64,000 nucleotides of DNA from Chryseobacterium sp. (lineage in GTDB: Bacteria; Bacteroidota; Bacteroidia; Flavobacteriales; Weeksellaceae). The stretch covers positions 186,001-250,000 of the forward strand of contig NZ_JAFAJM010000009.1 in NCBI RefSeq assembly GCF_019236175.1, in the 5' to 3' direction. The notes beneath the pieces are model-generated. The model searched no databases. It saw only the letters and a list, made by a program, of their open reading frames with translations, and was not told the DNA's origin. Numbering within the stretch: position 1 is the first letter of the stretch; each line of letters starts with the position of its first letter. Shown piece after piece: positions 1-7,427 of this stretch. The translations under genes were made by a program, and so were the position numbers.

Positions 1-37
1 AAAAATTCAAATCTAAAATTAAAGACTGATATAAATC

Positions 38-67
38 AAAGGCTTTCAGAATCTGGAAGCCTTTTTT
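38..67 (+). terminator. Rho-independent terminator of the gene left of the window
   Basis: A GGCTT/AAGCC hairpin is followed by six T residues on the plus strand. No gene start lies before it in the window, so it probably ends a plus-strand gene beyond the left edge. Confidence 0.7.
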
Positions 68-144
68 ATGTCCGTGATTCAATATTTTGGGATTAAAAAT
101 TTTAAATTCCAGCTATTTTACCGAAATTAGGGCTCGTTTTTCAA

Positions 145-2229
145 ATGAATTTAGATACCCCCATAGAATATGTAAAAGGAATAGGTCCGGAAAGAGCCAA
201 ACTCATCAAAAGTGTGCTGGGTCTCTCCACGGTAGAAGATCTTCTGAACTTCTACCCTATCCGCTATCTGGATAAAAGTAAAATCTACACCATCTCTCAG
301 CTCCAGGAAACTAACCTGGATGTACAACTCAAGGGAAAAATCACTCAGGTACAGGAAATCCAGACCGGGAAGACCAAGAGGCTCACCGCTAAATTTAATG
401 ATCATACCGGCAGTATGGATCTGGTTTGGTTTCAGTATTCAAAATGGCTGAAGGAACAGCTGCCGATTAATAAGGAGGTTTATATTTTCGGAAAAATAAA
501 TGTTTTCAACCGTCAGTTTTCCATGCCACATCCGGAAATAGAAGCGGAAGAAAGCAAAGAAAACGACACGCGGCTAAAGCCTATTTATCCAAGTTCTGAA
601 AAACTTACGAAAAGAGGCTTAGGACAAAGATTTTTTCAAAATGTTCTGAAAAATATCTGTAAAGAAATTCCTTCTCTCATTGAGGAAAACTTTCCGGAGT
701 ATATGATGAAAACGTTTAAGTTTATCTCGAGACAACACGCTTTTCTCAATGTTCATTTTCCAAAAGATATGGAGCTTTTTGACAAAGCGGATTACAGACT
801 TAAGTTTGAAGAATCATTCTTTTTTCAATTGGGGTATGGTTTAAAAAAACTTCATCATAAAACTCAGTCTTACGGAAATCCCTTCCCTATTATCGGGGAT
901 CATTTCAATGATTTTTATGAACACCACCTACCCTTTGATCTTACCAATGCGCAAAAAAGGGTTTTAAAGGAAATCCGGATGGATATGAAGAGGCCTATCC
1001 AAATGAACAGGCTTTTACAGGGAGATGTAGGTTCCGGAAAAACCATGGTCGGACTACTCACGATGCTGATTGCTATGGATAACGGCTTTCAAAGCTGTAT
1101 GATGGCTCCTACGGAAATTCTTGCCCAGCAACATTACAACGGAATCAAAGAATTATTACTGGCAACCGGTATTAATGTTCGTCTGTTAACTGGCTCTACC
1201 AAAGCTTCGGAAAGAAGAATCATTCATGAAGAGCTGGAAAACGGAAGTCTTTCCATACTGGTGGGTACCCATGCGGTTCTGGAAGATAAGGTTAAATTTA
1301 AAAACCTCGGACTGGCTATTATTGATGAGCAACACAGATTTGGGGTAGCACAAAGGGCAAAATTATGGGCTAAGAATACAATTCCGCCTCATATTCTTGT
1401 TATGACAGCCACGCCTATTCCAAGAACGCTGGCTATGAGTTTTTATTCCGATCTCGATGTATCGGTGATCGATGAAATGCCTGTTGGAAGAAAGCCGATT
1501 ATTACAGCCCACAGACGCGAAAAGGACAGACTTTATGTCTATAATTTCTGTAAGGATGAGATTAAAAAAGGAAGGCAGGTGTATTTTGTATATCCTCTTA
1601 TTGAGGAATCTGAAACTTTAGATTATAAAAATCTGATGGAAGGTCTTGAACATGTCATGGAATTTTTTTCGGATTATAATGTTACGATGCTTCACGGAAA
1701 AATGAAAGCTGATGAAAAAGACGCAGCTATGAATTATTTTGCTTCGGGAAAGTCTGAAATTATGGTGGCTACAACTGTGATCGAAGTGGGAGTGAATGTT
1801 CCGAATGCTTCTGTAATGGTTATTGAAAGTTCGGAAAGATTCGGTCTTTCTCAGCTTCATCAGCTCAGAGGCCGTGTCGGAAGAGGTGCGGAACAAAGCT
1901 ATTGTATTCTGATGACCTCCGATAAGATGTCTAAAGAAAGCAGAACCCGTATCAAAACGATGACGGAAACTAATGACGGTTTCAAAATTTCTGAAGTAGA
2001 TATGCAGCTTCGTGGTCCGGGAGATATTTTAGGAACGCAGCAAAGCGGGGTTGTGGATTTTAAAAGACTGGATCTCATTAATGACTCTGCCATCATCAAG
2101 ACAACAAAGAATACGGTAGAGAGAATTCTTGAAGCAGATCCTATGCTGACAAGGCCGGATAATCTGATTATTAAAAATTATTACATCAAGTATTACAAAG
2201 GGAAAAACAAATGGAGTAAAATTTCATAA
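145..2229 (+). CDS. recG: ATP-dependent DNA helicase RecG
   Basis: RecG is a double-stranded DNA translocase that regresses stalled replication forks and branch-migrates Holliday junctions. At 694 aa it has the usual family length. The N-terminal wedge/OB domain lies around residues 50-150. The superfamily 2 motifs are intact: Walker A GDVGSGKT near 293-300, the DEQHRFG box near 394-400, TATPIPRT near 420-427 and the motif VI region QLRGRVGRG near 573-581. The chosen ATG gives the family N-terminus with helix-hairpin-helix-like residues (VKGIGPERA). It is followed by a hairpin and then a 560-base stretch without genes. Identification is firm. Confidence 0.97.
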   Translation: MNLDTPIEYVKGIGPERAKLIKSVLGLSTVEDLLNFYPIRYLDKSKIYTISQLQETNLDVQLKGKITQVQEIQTGKTKRLTAKFNDHTGSMDLVWFQYSKWLKEQLPINKEVYIFGKINVFNRQFSMPHPEIEAEESKENDTRLKPIYPSSEKLTKRGLGQRFFQNVLKNICKEIPSLIEENFPEYMMKTFKFISRQHAFLNVHFPKDMELFDKADYRLKFEESFFFQLGYGLKKLHHKTQSYGNPFPIIGDHFNDFYEHHLPFDLTNAQKRVLKEIRMDMKRPIQMNRLLQGDVGSGKTMVGLLTMLIAMDNGFQSCMMAPTEILAQQHYNGIKELLLATGINVRLLTGSTKASERRIIHEELENGSLSILVGTHAVLEDKVKFKNLGLAIIDEQHRFGVAQRAKLWAKNTIPPHILVMTATPIPRTLAMSFYSDLDVSVIDEMPVGRKPIITAHRREKDRLYVYNFCKDEIKKGRQVYFVYPLIEESETLDYKNLMEGLEHVMEFFSDYNVTMLHGKMKADEKDAAMNYFASGKSEIMVATTVIEVGVNVPNASVMVIESSERFGLSQLHQLRGRVGRGAEQSYCILMTSDKMSKESRTRIKTMTETNDGFKISEVDMQLRGPGDILGTQQSGVVDFKRLDLINDSAIIKTTKNTVERILEADPMLTRPDNLIIKNYYIKYYKGKNKWSKIS

Positions 2230-2260
2230 AAAAACCGCAGAAAAAAAAATTTCCTGCGGT
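2228..2260 (-). terminator. Hairpin terminator, T-run on the minus strand
   Basis: The arms ACCGCAG/CTGCGGT flank an A-rich loop. The uninterrupted T-run lies on the minus-strand side. It sits immediately after recG, so it may work both ways. For minus-strand transcription it would end a transcript running through the gene-free stretch 2261-2825. Confidence 0.5.
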
Positions 2261-2310
2261 CCCCTTATAAAACTGTTATTTAGAAGAAATTACTTTTGGT
2301 CTGCTTAAAA

Positions 2311-2400
2311 AATTTATTTTAATAGTTTAGGCTTAATATTTTGTGATGTGGTGTGAAAATATCTATACTTACTGAAAAGCCGCCACTATTAAAATAAATT
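2311..2400. repeat. Structured element: 16-bp perfect inverted repeat with nested stems
   Basis: A perfect 16-bp inverted repeat (2311-2326 and 2385-2400) encloses a second GGCTT/AAGCC-type stem and a third ATATTTT/AAAATAT stem with a 13-nt loop. Together they can form one long nested hairpin. It lies in the gene-free region between recG and the receiver gene, where I see no convincing small ORF. It could be a structured small RNA or a miniature transposable element. No flanking target duplication is evident. Confidence 0.55.
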
Positions 2401-2525
2401 ATAAAAAACAAAATGAATTATTTTTCCAACTTGCTTATTATAAAAACTAACTGAATTGAGGTGGAGATGAGGGAATGAAACGAATAAAAATATCTCCAAC
2501 TACTTTTGAGTTTTCATGATTGTAC

Positions 2526-2560
2526 CGTTTTGTTTAAAGATCTTCTATGCTTTAAAATTG
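2526..2560 (-). repeat. Possible outlying copy of the array hairpin-element core
   Basis: On the minus strand this stretch contains AGCATAGAAGATCTTTAAAC. That closely follows the core of the five hairpin elements at 56.7-57.8 kb, for example AGCGCAGAAGATCTTTAGTC. The paired outer stem of the array copies is not obvious here. It may be a relic or distant relative; chance resemblance in AT-rich DNA is not excluded. Confidence 0.35.
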
Positions 2561-2825
2561 GAAATTAATATAATTCATTTTGTTACTAACATTGTGATTT
2601 ATATAAACTTGTTTTAAGAAACAATTACTTTTCATTCATCCGCATCTTTCTATTTATATCAAATTTGTGTCACTGATTTTATACTGACAAAAATCCGAAT
2701 TTTAATTGAGAATATTTTTATATTATTTCAATCATTAGTTATAAAATTTTCACTTTTGTGTGAATAGTATGCAATAAATACCTCTCAATTCCTTTGGGTG
2801 GAATTGACAGAAAAGCTTTTATTAA

Positions 2826-3272
2826 TCATACTTTCAAGATAAAATTTTCTTTATTCAATCCCGAAGTATGGTACTGCCAGTTGATGGTGATCACTTCTGA
2901 AAGCACCTTTTTCAGGCTTTCAAAAGCATCGGGTTTTTTAATGAAAATGTTTCCTCCTTTTACAAAAATATCCTCAATTTCATTTTCTGTGATGGGTTCA
3001 GAATATACTGCCGTCACCATATTACTGAATTTGACATTCCCTTTGATTTCATCAATACAGTCCAGACTGTGTTTTTGGGGAAGGTCATATTTCAGAAATA
3101 TAATTTCAGGAATAAGAGCCTCATCATTATTCAAATACTCCATGACATCTATTCCGTTGTGAAAGCACTGAACTTTTATAGAGATTTTAAGCTCCTTACA
3201 TATATTTTTAAAAAAAATTAAAGTATTTTCATCGCTATCAGCTACAATAACGTTCAGAAATTCTTTATTCAT
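2826..3272 (-). CDS. Degenerate response-regulator receiver protein (no phosphoacceptor Asp)
   Basis: This 148-aa protein is a stand-alone CheY-like receiver fold. The N-terminal acidic patch (VADSDE, about residues 10-15) and the C-terminal switch lysine (IKKPDA) are present. The beta-3 end, normally FLD with the phosphorylated aspartate, reads IIFLKYDLP, so a Lys replaces the acceptor. Its start overlaps the end of the upstream AraC-type gene by 8 nt, so the two are translationally coupled. It is probably a phosphorylation-independent pseudo-receiver that partners the regulator. The partner relationship is inferred from overlap only. Confidence 0.75.
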   Translation of the reverse strand: MNKEFLNVIVADSDENTLIFFKNICKELKISIKVQCFHNGIDVMEYLNNDEALIPEIIFLKYDLPQKHSLDCIDEIKGNVKFSNMVTAVYSEPITENEIEDIFVKGGNIFIKKPDAFESLKKVLSEVITINWQYHTSGLNKENFILKV

Positions 3273-3846
3273 ACTGCATTTTAGGGTTTATTGCGGCACT
3301 TTGGGCTCTTCTTCTTTTTCCTATTATCTTTTGAAACTGGGAGGGAGTAATACCGGTTGTATTTTTAAACTGGGTACTCAGATGAGCGACGCTGGAATAA
3401 TTTAATTTGTGTGCAATTTCTGTAAGACTCTGTTTATTTCTTATGATTAAAACTTTTGCATGCTCTATCTTTTGCAGAATAATAAAGTTTTCAATAGAGG
3501 TATAAGCGACTTCTGAAAACAGATTGGAAAGATATCCGTAGCTGTGATTCAGTTTTTCAGAAATGTAAATAGATGCTTTTACAGGAATGATTTCTTCAGA
3601 AAAAACAAGTTCTACAATGGCATCTTTTATTTTCTGTACTAAAGCCGTTTTCTGGCTTTCTATAATTTCAATACCGTAATCTCCAAGATTCTTCTTAAAA
3701 AGATTATGTTGCTCCTGAGTGAAAGGTTCGTAAAACTCTACCTCCCCAAAGTTCAGCAACCTGTACTTCAGTCCGTGCTCTTTAAGCTTGTCATCCAACA
3801 CTTTCTTACAGAGAGCATTGAAATCAAATTTTACATACATTTTCAT
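3265..3846 (-). CDS. AraC-family transcriptional regulator
   Basis: This 193-aa protein has a C-terminal AraC-type double helix-turn-helix at about residues 85-185. Typical segments are SLTEIAHKLNYSSVAHLSTQFK and the closing GITPSQFQKI. The N-terminal half is short and resembles no sugar-binding cupin I can name. It is the first gene of a two-gene unit with the pseudo-receiver at 2826-3272. An alternative start is the Met two codons in. The target genes are unknown. Confidence 0.85.
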   Translation of the reverse strand: MKMYVKFDFNALCKKVLDDKLKEHGLKYRLLNFGEVEFYEPFTQEQHNLFKKNLGDYGIEIIESQKTALVQKIKDAIVELVFSEEIIPVKASIYISEKLNHSYGYLSNLFSEVAYTSIENFIILQKIEHAKVLIIRNKQSLTEIAHKLNYSSVAHLSTQFKNTTGITPSQFQKIIGKRRRAQSAAINPKMQYE

Positions 3847-3940
3847 CCTAGTATAAGTAAGTCAAATTTTTAGTAAATATAATGATTTATTTCAATTAAA
3901 AGTGAAATAGAAACTATTTTTTTTAACATAATATGAAATA

Positions 3941-3969
3941 AAAAAAACCCCTGTATCCGAGAATACAGG
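3941..3969 (-). terminator. Terminator downstream of the GNAT gene
   Basis: A CCTGTAT/ATACAGG hairpin is followed on the minus strand by a run of eight or more T residues. It is placed to end the transcript of the minus-strand acetyltransferase at 4141-4644. Confidence 0.65.
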
Positions 3970-4140
3970 AATTTAAACACTAAGGATGAAAAAAATATAC
4001 TGATAAAAAGCTAAATAAGCTCAAAACCAAGCATATGAATGTATTATTTGTAAGTGATTTGGTTCTGAAGCAAAGATGAATCAAAAAAAGAAATCACCTG
4101 TTATAGAATTACAAGATAAAGTTACAAAATTTTAAGTCAA

Positions 4141-4644
4141 TTACTTGTGAATTAGGAATTCCATTAAAAAATCATCCATGACGAAACCGTTTCCTATATC
4201 AAAAATACCTTCACCATAGACTGTATACCCTTGAGATTCGTAGAAACTTCTCGCAGAATTGTATTTATTAACATTTAAAATAATTCTGTCATTATTATTT
4301 TCTGAGACTTTCCGATTCAGAAACACAAGCGCTTCTTTGCCAAATCCTTTTCCTTTACTCTCCGGAACTAAATAAATACGATGTAATTTTGTTGTCCTGT
4401 TTTCATAATTGTGTTCATACCCTATAAACCCTTCAAAAGAACTGTTATTTTCATCCTGAATTAAGTAATAATGGTAATTGGAATTTTGGAGGTGGCCCGT
4501 TATTTCCTTTTCGGAATACATCTCTGAAAGCATATACTCCATCTGCTCGTCAGAAAGTATATCTGCATATGCGTTTTTCCATGATCTTCTTGCCAGCTCC
4601 TGGATAAGGGGAATGTCTTTGTCTGTTGCCTGTATTAATTTCAT
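4141..4644 (-). CDS. GNAT-family N-acetyltransferase
   Basis: This 167-aa single-domain GNAT protein transfers acetyl from acetyl-CoA to an unknown amine. The acetyl-CoA loop reads ESKGKGFGKEAL, followed by the typical helix. Motif B contains NKYNSARSFYESQGY. It looks monocistronic: a terminator hairpin separates it from dapA upstream, and another lies downstream. The substrate cannot be deduced. Confidence 0.85.
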   Translation of the reverse strand: MKLIQATDKDIPLIQELARRSWKNAYADILSDEQMEYMLSEMYSEKEITGHLQNSNYHYYLIQDENNSSFEGFIGYEHNYENRTTKLHRIYLVPESKGKGFGKEALVFLNRKVSENNNDRIILNVNKYNSARSFYESQGYTVYGEGIFDIGNGFVMDDFLMEFLIHK

Positions 4645-4662
4645 AATTTTTTATTTAAAGAT

Positions 4663-4692
4663 TAAAAAAAGTGAAAAGCCGGAACTTTTCAC
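4663..4692 (-). terminator. dapA terminator (possibly bidirectional)
   Basis: GTGAAAAG/CTTTTCAC arms are flanked by an A-run on one side and a T-run on the other. On the minus strand the T-run follows the stem just after dapA. Confidence 0.7.
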
Positions 4693-4737
4693 TTTTTATT
4701 TTCATTTGTTATCGCCAGTTAATAGACTGTTTACCAA

Positions 4738-5610
4738 TTAAATCTTTGTCATTTCAGCCTTAATTTTCGCATACAGACCTTCTGAAGCCTGAACTAAAGG
4801 CAGCCTTAAATAATTTTTAATGATTCCCTTTTCAGCCAGAATTACTTTGATTCCGCAAGGATTTCCTTCAGCAAAGATCAATCTTGTAATTTCAACCAGC
4901 TTATTGTGAATTTCATAAGCTTCTTTTACCTTACCTTCCAAAGCAAGCTGTACCATGGTAGAGAATTCTTTAGGATATCCCTGCCCAATTACAGAAATAA
5001 CACCGTCTCCACCTGCTAGTGTTACAGGAAGTGTAAACTCATCGTCTCCTGAAACCAATGAAAACCCTTCAGGTTTTTTTCTTAAAATGTCAAAATACTG
5101 AAGAATGTTTGGTGCAGCTTCCTTGATCATAAATAAGTTGGGAAACTCTTTTGCAATACGAATAGTTGTATCCGCTTCAATATTTTGTCCTGTTCTTGAC
5201 GGAACATTATAAATAATAATATTTTTCCCTGTGGAAGCCAACGCTTTATAATGCTGATAAAGGCCTTCCTGATTAGGTTTATTATAATACGGAGACACAG
5301 AAAGTACAGCTTCAAATGCAGATAGATCCGCTTCTTCTATCTGTTTCTTGACTTCAAGAGTATTGTTCCCGCCAATTCCTAATACCAAAGGAAGACGTTT
5401 ATTATTCACCTTAATGATATGCTCAATTACCTGTTTCTTCTCATCTTCAGAAAGCGTAGCGGCCTCAGCCGTAGTTCCCAATACCACCAAATAATTGGTT
5501 CCGTTTTCAATATTGTATTCAACGAGTTTTGTTAAACTGTCGAAGTCAACGGATAAATCTTCATTAAAGGGTGTTACCAATGCAACACCTACTCCTTTTA
5601 AAATGCTCAT
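4738..5610 (-). CDS. dapA: 4-hydroxy-tetrahydrodipicolinate synthase
   Basis: DapA condenses pyruvate with aspartate semialdehyde, the first committed step to diaminopimelate and lysine. The 290-aa length is standard. The family residues are visible: GTTAEA at 45-50, Tyr134 in IIYNVPSRTG, Arg139, and the Schiff-base Lys163 in MIKEAA. A TAAATTTG -7 box lies about 20 nt before the start. It is transcribed divergently from the nucleotidase-PorZ-recO operon. Confidence 0.97.
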   Translation of the reverse strand: MSILKGVGVALVTPFNEDLSVDFDSLTKLVEYNIENGTNYLVVLGTTAEAATLSEDEKKQVIEHIIKVNNKRLPLVLGIGGNNTLEVKKQIEEADLSAFEAVLSVSPYYNKPNQEGLYQHYKALASTGKNIIIYNVPSRTGQNIEADTTIRIAKEFPNLFMIKEAAPNILQYFDILRKKPEGFSLVSGDDEFTLPVTLAGGDGVISVIGQGYPKEFSTMVQLALEGKVKEAYEIHNKLVEITRLIFAEGNPCGIKVILAEKGIIKNYLRLPLVQASEGLYAKIKAEMTKI

Positions 5611-5629
5611 CTGTTCGAATTATTTTTGT

Positions 5630-5637
5630 CAAATTTA
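5630..5637 (-). promoter_or_regulatory. -7 promoter box of dapA
   Basis: The minus strand reads TAAATTTG, a full match to the Bacteroidetes -7 consensus TAnnTTTG, about 20 nt upstream of the dapA ATG. I did not find a confident -33 TTG at standard spacing. Confidence 0.55.
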
Positions 5638-5691
5638 ATAATTTACAATAAGAATTTATAATAAATAATAATGTTTTATTATACATATAAT

Positions 5692-5700
5692 TATATTTGC
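5692..5700 (+). promoter_or_regulatory. -7 promoter box of the nucleotidase-PorZ-recO operon
   Basis: TATATTTGC matches TAnnTTTG. It overlaps the upstream in-frame ATG at 5697, which argues that translation really starts at 5718. Confidence 0.65.
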
Positions 5701-5717
5701 ATATACTAAAAGATATT

Positions 5718-6476
5718 ATGAAAAATAAATTCTTGTTATTAGGAATTGCTCTGGCTTCTCTTACGGCATGTAAAACGGCTTCTTCGCTACAAATTGCCAA
5801 TGTACAGACCCAGAAAAATATTTCTATTAATAATGAGCTAAAGAATGATGAGGAGTTTGTAAAAGTAATTGAGCCTTACAAACAAAAACTGGACAAAGAA
5901 ATGAACCAGAAGATCTCCCATACGAATGTAGATCTGACCAAACAGGGAGACAACAGTAATCTGGGTAATCTTTTAGCTGATTATACCCTGGAAGGAGGAG
6001 ATCAATGGACAAAAGCTCATATCAAGCAAAATGTAGATGCTGCCCTGATCAATATCGGAGGAATCCGTACTACAATAGGGAAAGGTGATATTATGCTGAA
6101 AAATCTTTTTGAAGTAATGCCTTTTGAAAATGAATTGATCATTGTAAAAATGAAAGGAGCAGATTTACCCGGACTTTTTGAATATTACGCAAAAACACAG
6201 GTAAACAATCCGGTCTCTCATCTCTATATTGAAACAAAAAACGGACAGTTAACGAAATCTTTAATTAACGGGAAACCGGTAGATCCAAGTAAAGACTATT
6301 ATATTGCAACTTCAGATTATCTTGCTCTGGGAGGAGATAATATGAAATTCTTTGCAAAAGGAGAATCTATCCCAACCGGGGTAAAACTTAGAGATTTATA
6401 TATAGAATGTTTCAAGAAAAACCCTGAGATCATTCCCAATACAGATGTTCGTTTAAATTTTATCGGTAAAAAGTAA
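5718..6476 (+). CDS. Lipoprotein with 5'-nucleotidase C-terminal domain
   Basis: This 252-aa protein corresponds to the C-terminal substrate-binding domain of UshA-type 5'-nucleotidases. It has NLLADY, a NIGGIRT motif, FEVMPFEN and a late TSDYLALGGD motif. The N-terminus is a lipoprotein signal ending in LTAC (Cys about residue 16), so it should be membrane anchored in the periplasm or outer membrane. The start at 5718 is preferred because the earlier ATG lies inside the -7 box. Its stop overlaps the ATG of the metallophosphatase half (TAATG). The usual single polypeptide is thus split into two genes in reversed order. Confidence 0.85.
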   Translation: MKNKFLLLGIALASLTACKTASSLQIANVQTQKNISINNELKNDEEFVKVIEPYKQKLDKEMNQKISHTNVDLTKQGDNSNLGNLLADYTLEGGDQWTKAHIKQNVDAALINIGGIRTTIGKGDIMLKNLFEVMPFENELIIVKMKGADLPGLFEYYAKTQVNNPVSHLYIETKNGQLTKSLINGKPVDPSKDYYIATSDYLALGGDNMKFFAKGESIPTGVKLRDLYIECFKKNPEIIPNTDVRLNFIGKK

Positions 6477-7426
6477 TGGATAGAAAAAGTTTTTTAAAAG
6501 CAATAGGTGGCGGAACTTTAGCAATGGCTTTAGCTCCCAATATGATGAAGGCAGAAGGATTGGCAATTCCAGGTTTAAAATCCACAACGAAACTGACTCT
6601 TCTTCATACCAATGATCAACACAGCAGAATTGAACCTTTTGACGCAAGTTATACTAAAAATCCTAATCAGGGAGGTTTTGCAAGAAGGGCAAGCTTAATT
6701 CAGCAGATCAGAAATCAGGAAAGCAATGTACTGCTTCTTGATTCAGGAGATATTTTCCAGGGAACTCCGTATTTTAATTTTTTTGGAGGAGAACTGGAAT
6801 TTAAACTAATGTCCATGATGAAGTATGATGCTTCTACCATGGGAAATCATGATTTTGACAATGGCTTAGATGGCTTTTTAAAAGTACTTCCTAATGCAAA
6901 GTTTCCTTTTATCTGTTCAAATTATGATTTTAAAAACACCATCCTTGACGGAAAGACTTCTCCTTATAAAATCTTTGACAAAAACGGGATTAAAGTGGGT
7001 ATTTTCGGAGTCGGAATCCAGCTGGATGGCCTTGTAGGTAAAAAACAATATGGAGAAACCGTATATTCTGATCCGATAGAGGTGGCACAACATTATTCAA
7101 ACTTTTTAAAAAATGATCAGAAGTGTGATCTTGTCATATGTCTTTCTCATATTGGTTACGACTATAGGGATGAGCCCAATAAAGTAAGTGATAAGATCTT
7201 GGCAGCCCGCACAGAAAATATTGACATTATTCTGGGAGGTCATACGCATACATTTCTTCCGGAACCACAGACTTTCACCAACAGACAGGGAAGGAAAGTC
7301 CTGGTCAACCAGGTTGGATGGGCAGGGCTCCTTCTGGGCAGAATAGACTTTCATTTTGATATCAATAAAAACGTACAGCACATTTCCTGGAACAATCAGG
7401 TAATAGACAGCAGCATAACAGCATAA
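6476..7426 (+). CDS. Metallophosphatase half of a 5'-nucleotidase
   Basis: This 316-aa protein is the calcineurin-like catalytic domain of UshA-type nucleotidases. Metal-ligand motifs include LLHTNDQHSRIE, DSGDIFQGTP, MGNHDFDNG, SHIGYD and GGHTHTF. The N-terminus (DRKSFLKAIGGGTLAMALA) is an export signal resembling Bacteroidetes Tat-like leaders but lacks a twin arginine. It overlaps the upstream binding-domain gene by one base and is followed after one base by the PorZ-like gene. It probably acts with the upstream lipoprotein as a two-piece periplasmic nucleotidase. Confidence 0.88.
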   Translation: MDRKSFLKAIGGGTLAMALAPNMMKAEGLAIPGLKSTTKLTLLHTNDQHSRIEPFDASYTKNPNQGGFARRASLIQQIRNQESNVLLLDSGDIFQGTPYFNFFGGELEFKLMSMMKYDASTMGNHDFDNGLDGFLKVLPNAKFPFICSNYDFKNTILDGKTSPYKIFDKNGIKVGIFGVGIQLDGLVGKKQYGETVYSDPIEVAQHYSNFLKNDQKCDLVICLSHIGYDYRDEPNKVSDKILAARTENIDIILGGHTHTFLPEPQTFTNRQGRKVLVNQVGWAGLLLGRIDFHFDINKNVQHISWNNQVIDSSITA

Positions 7427-7427
7427 T

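Noticed and set aside
87..275. Short ORF overlapping the recG start
   Set aside because: Out of frame with recG, Arg/Ser-rich translation with no family features, and most of its length lies within recG.
2794..3162. ORF antisense to the receiver gene
   Set aside because: It is the complement of a recognisable receiver protein with overlapping AraC partner; its translation has no family features.
5697..5717. Upstream start of the 5'-nucleotidase lipoprotein
   Set aside because: The ATG at 5697 lies inside the -7 promoter box, and the signal peptide begins properly at 5718.
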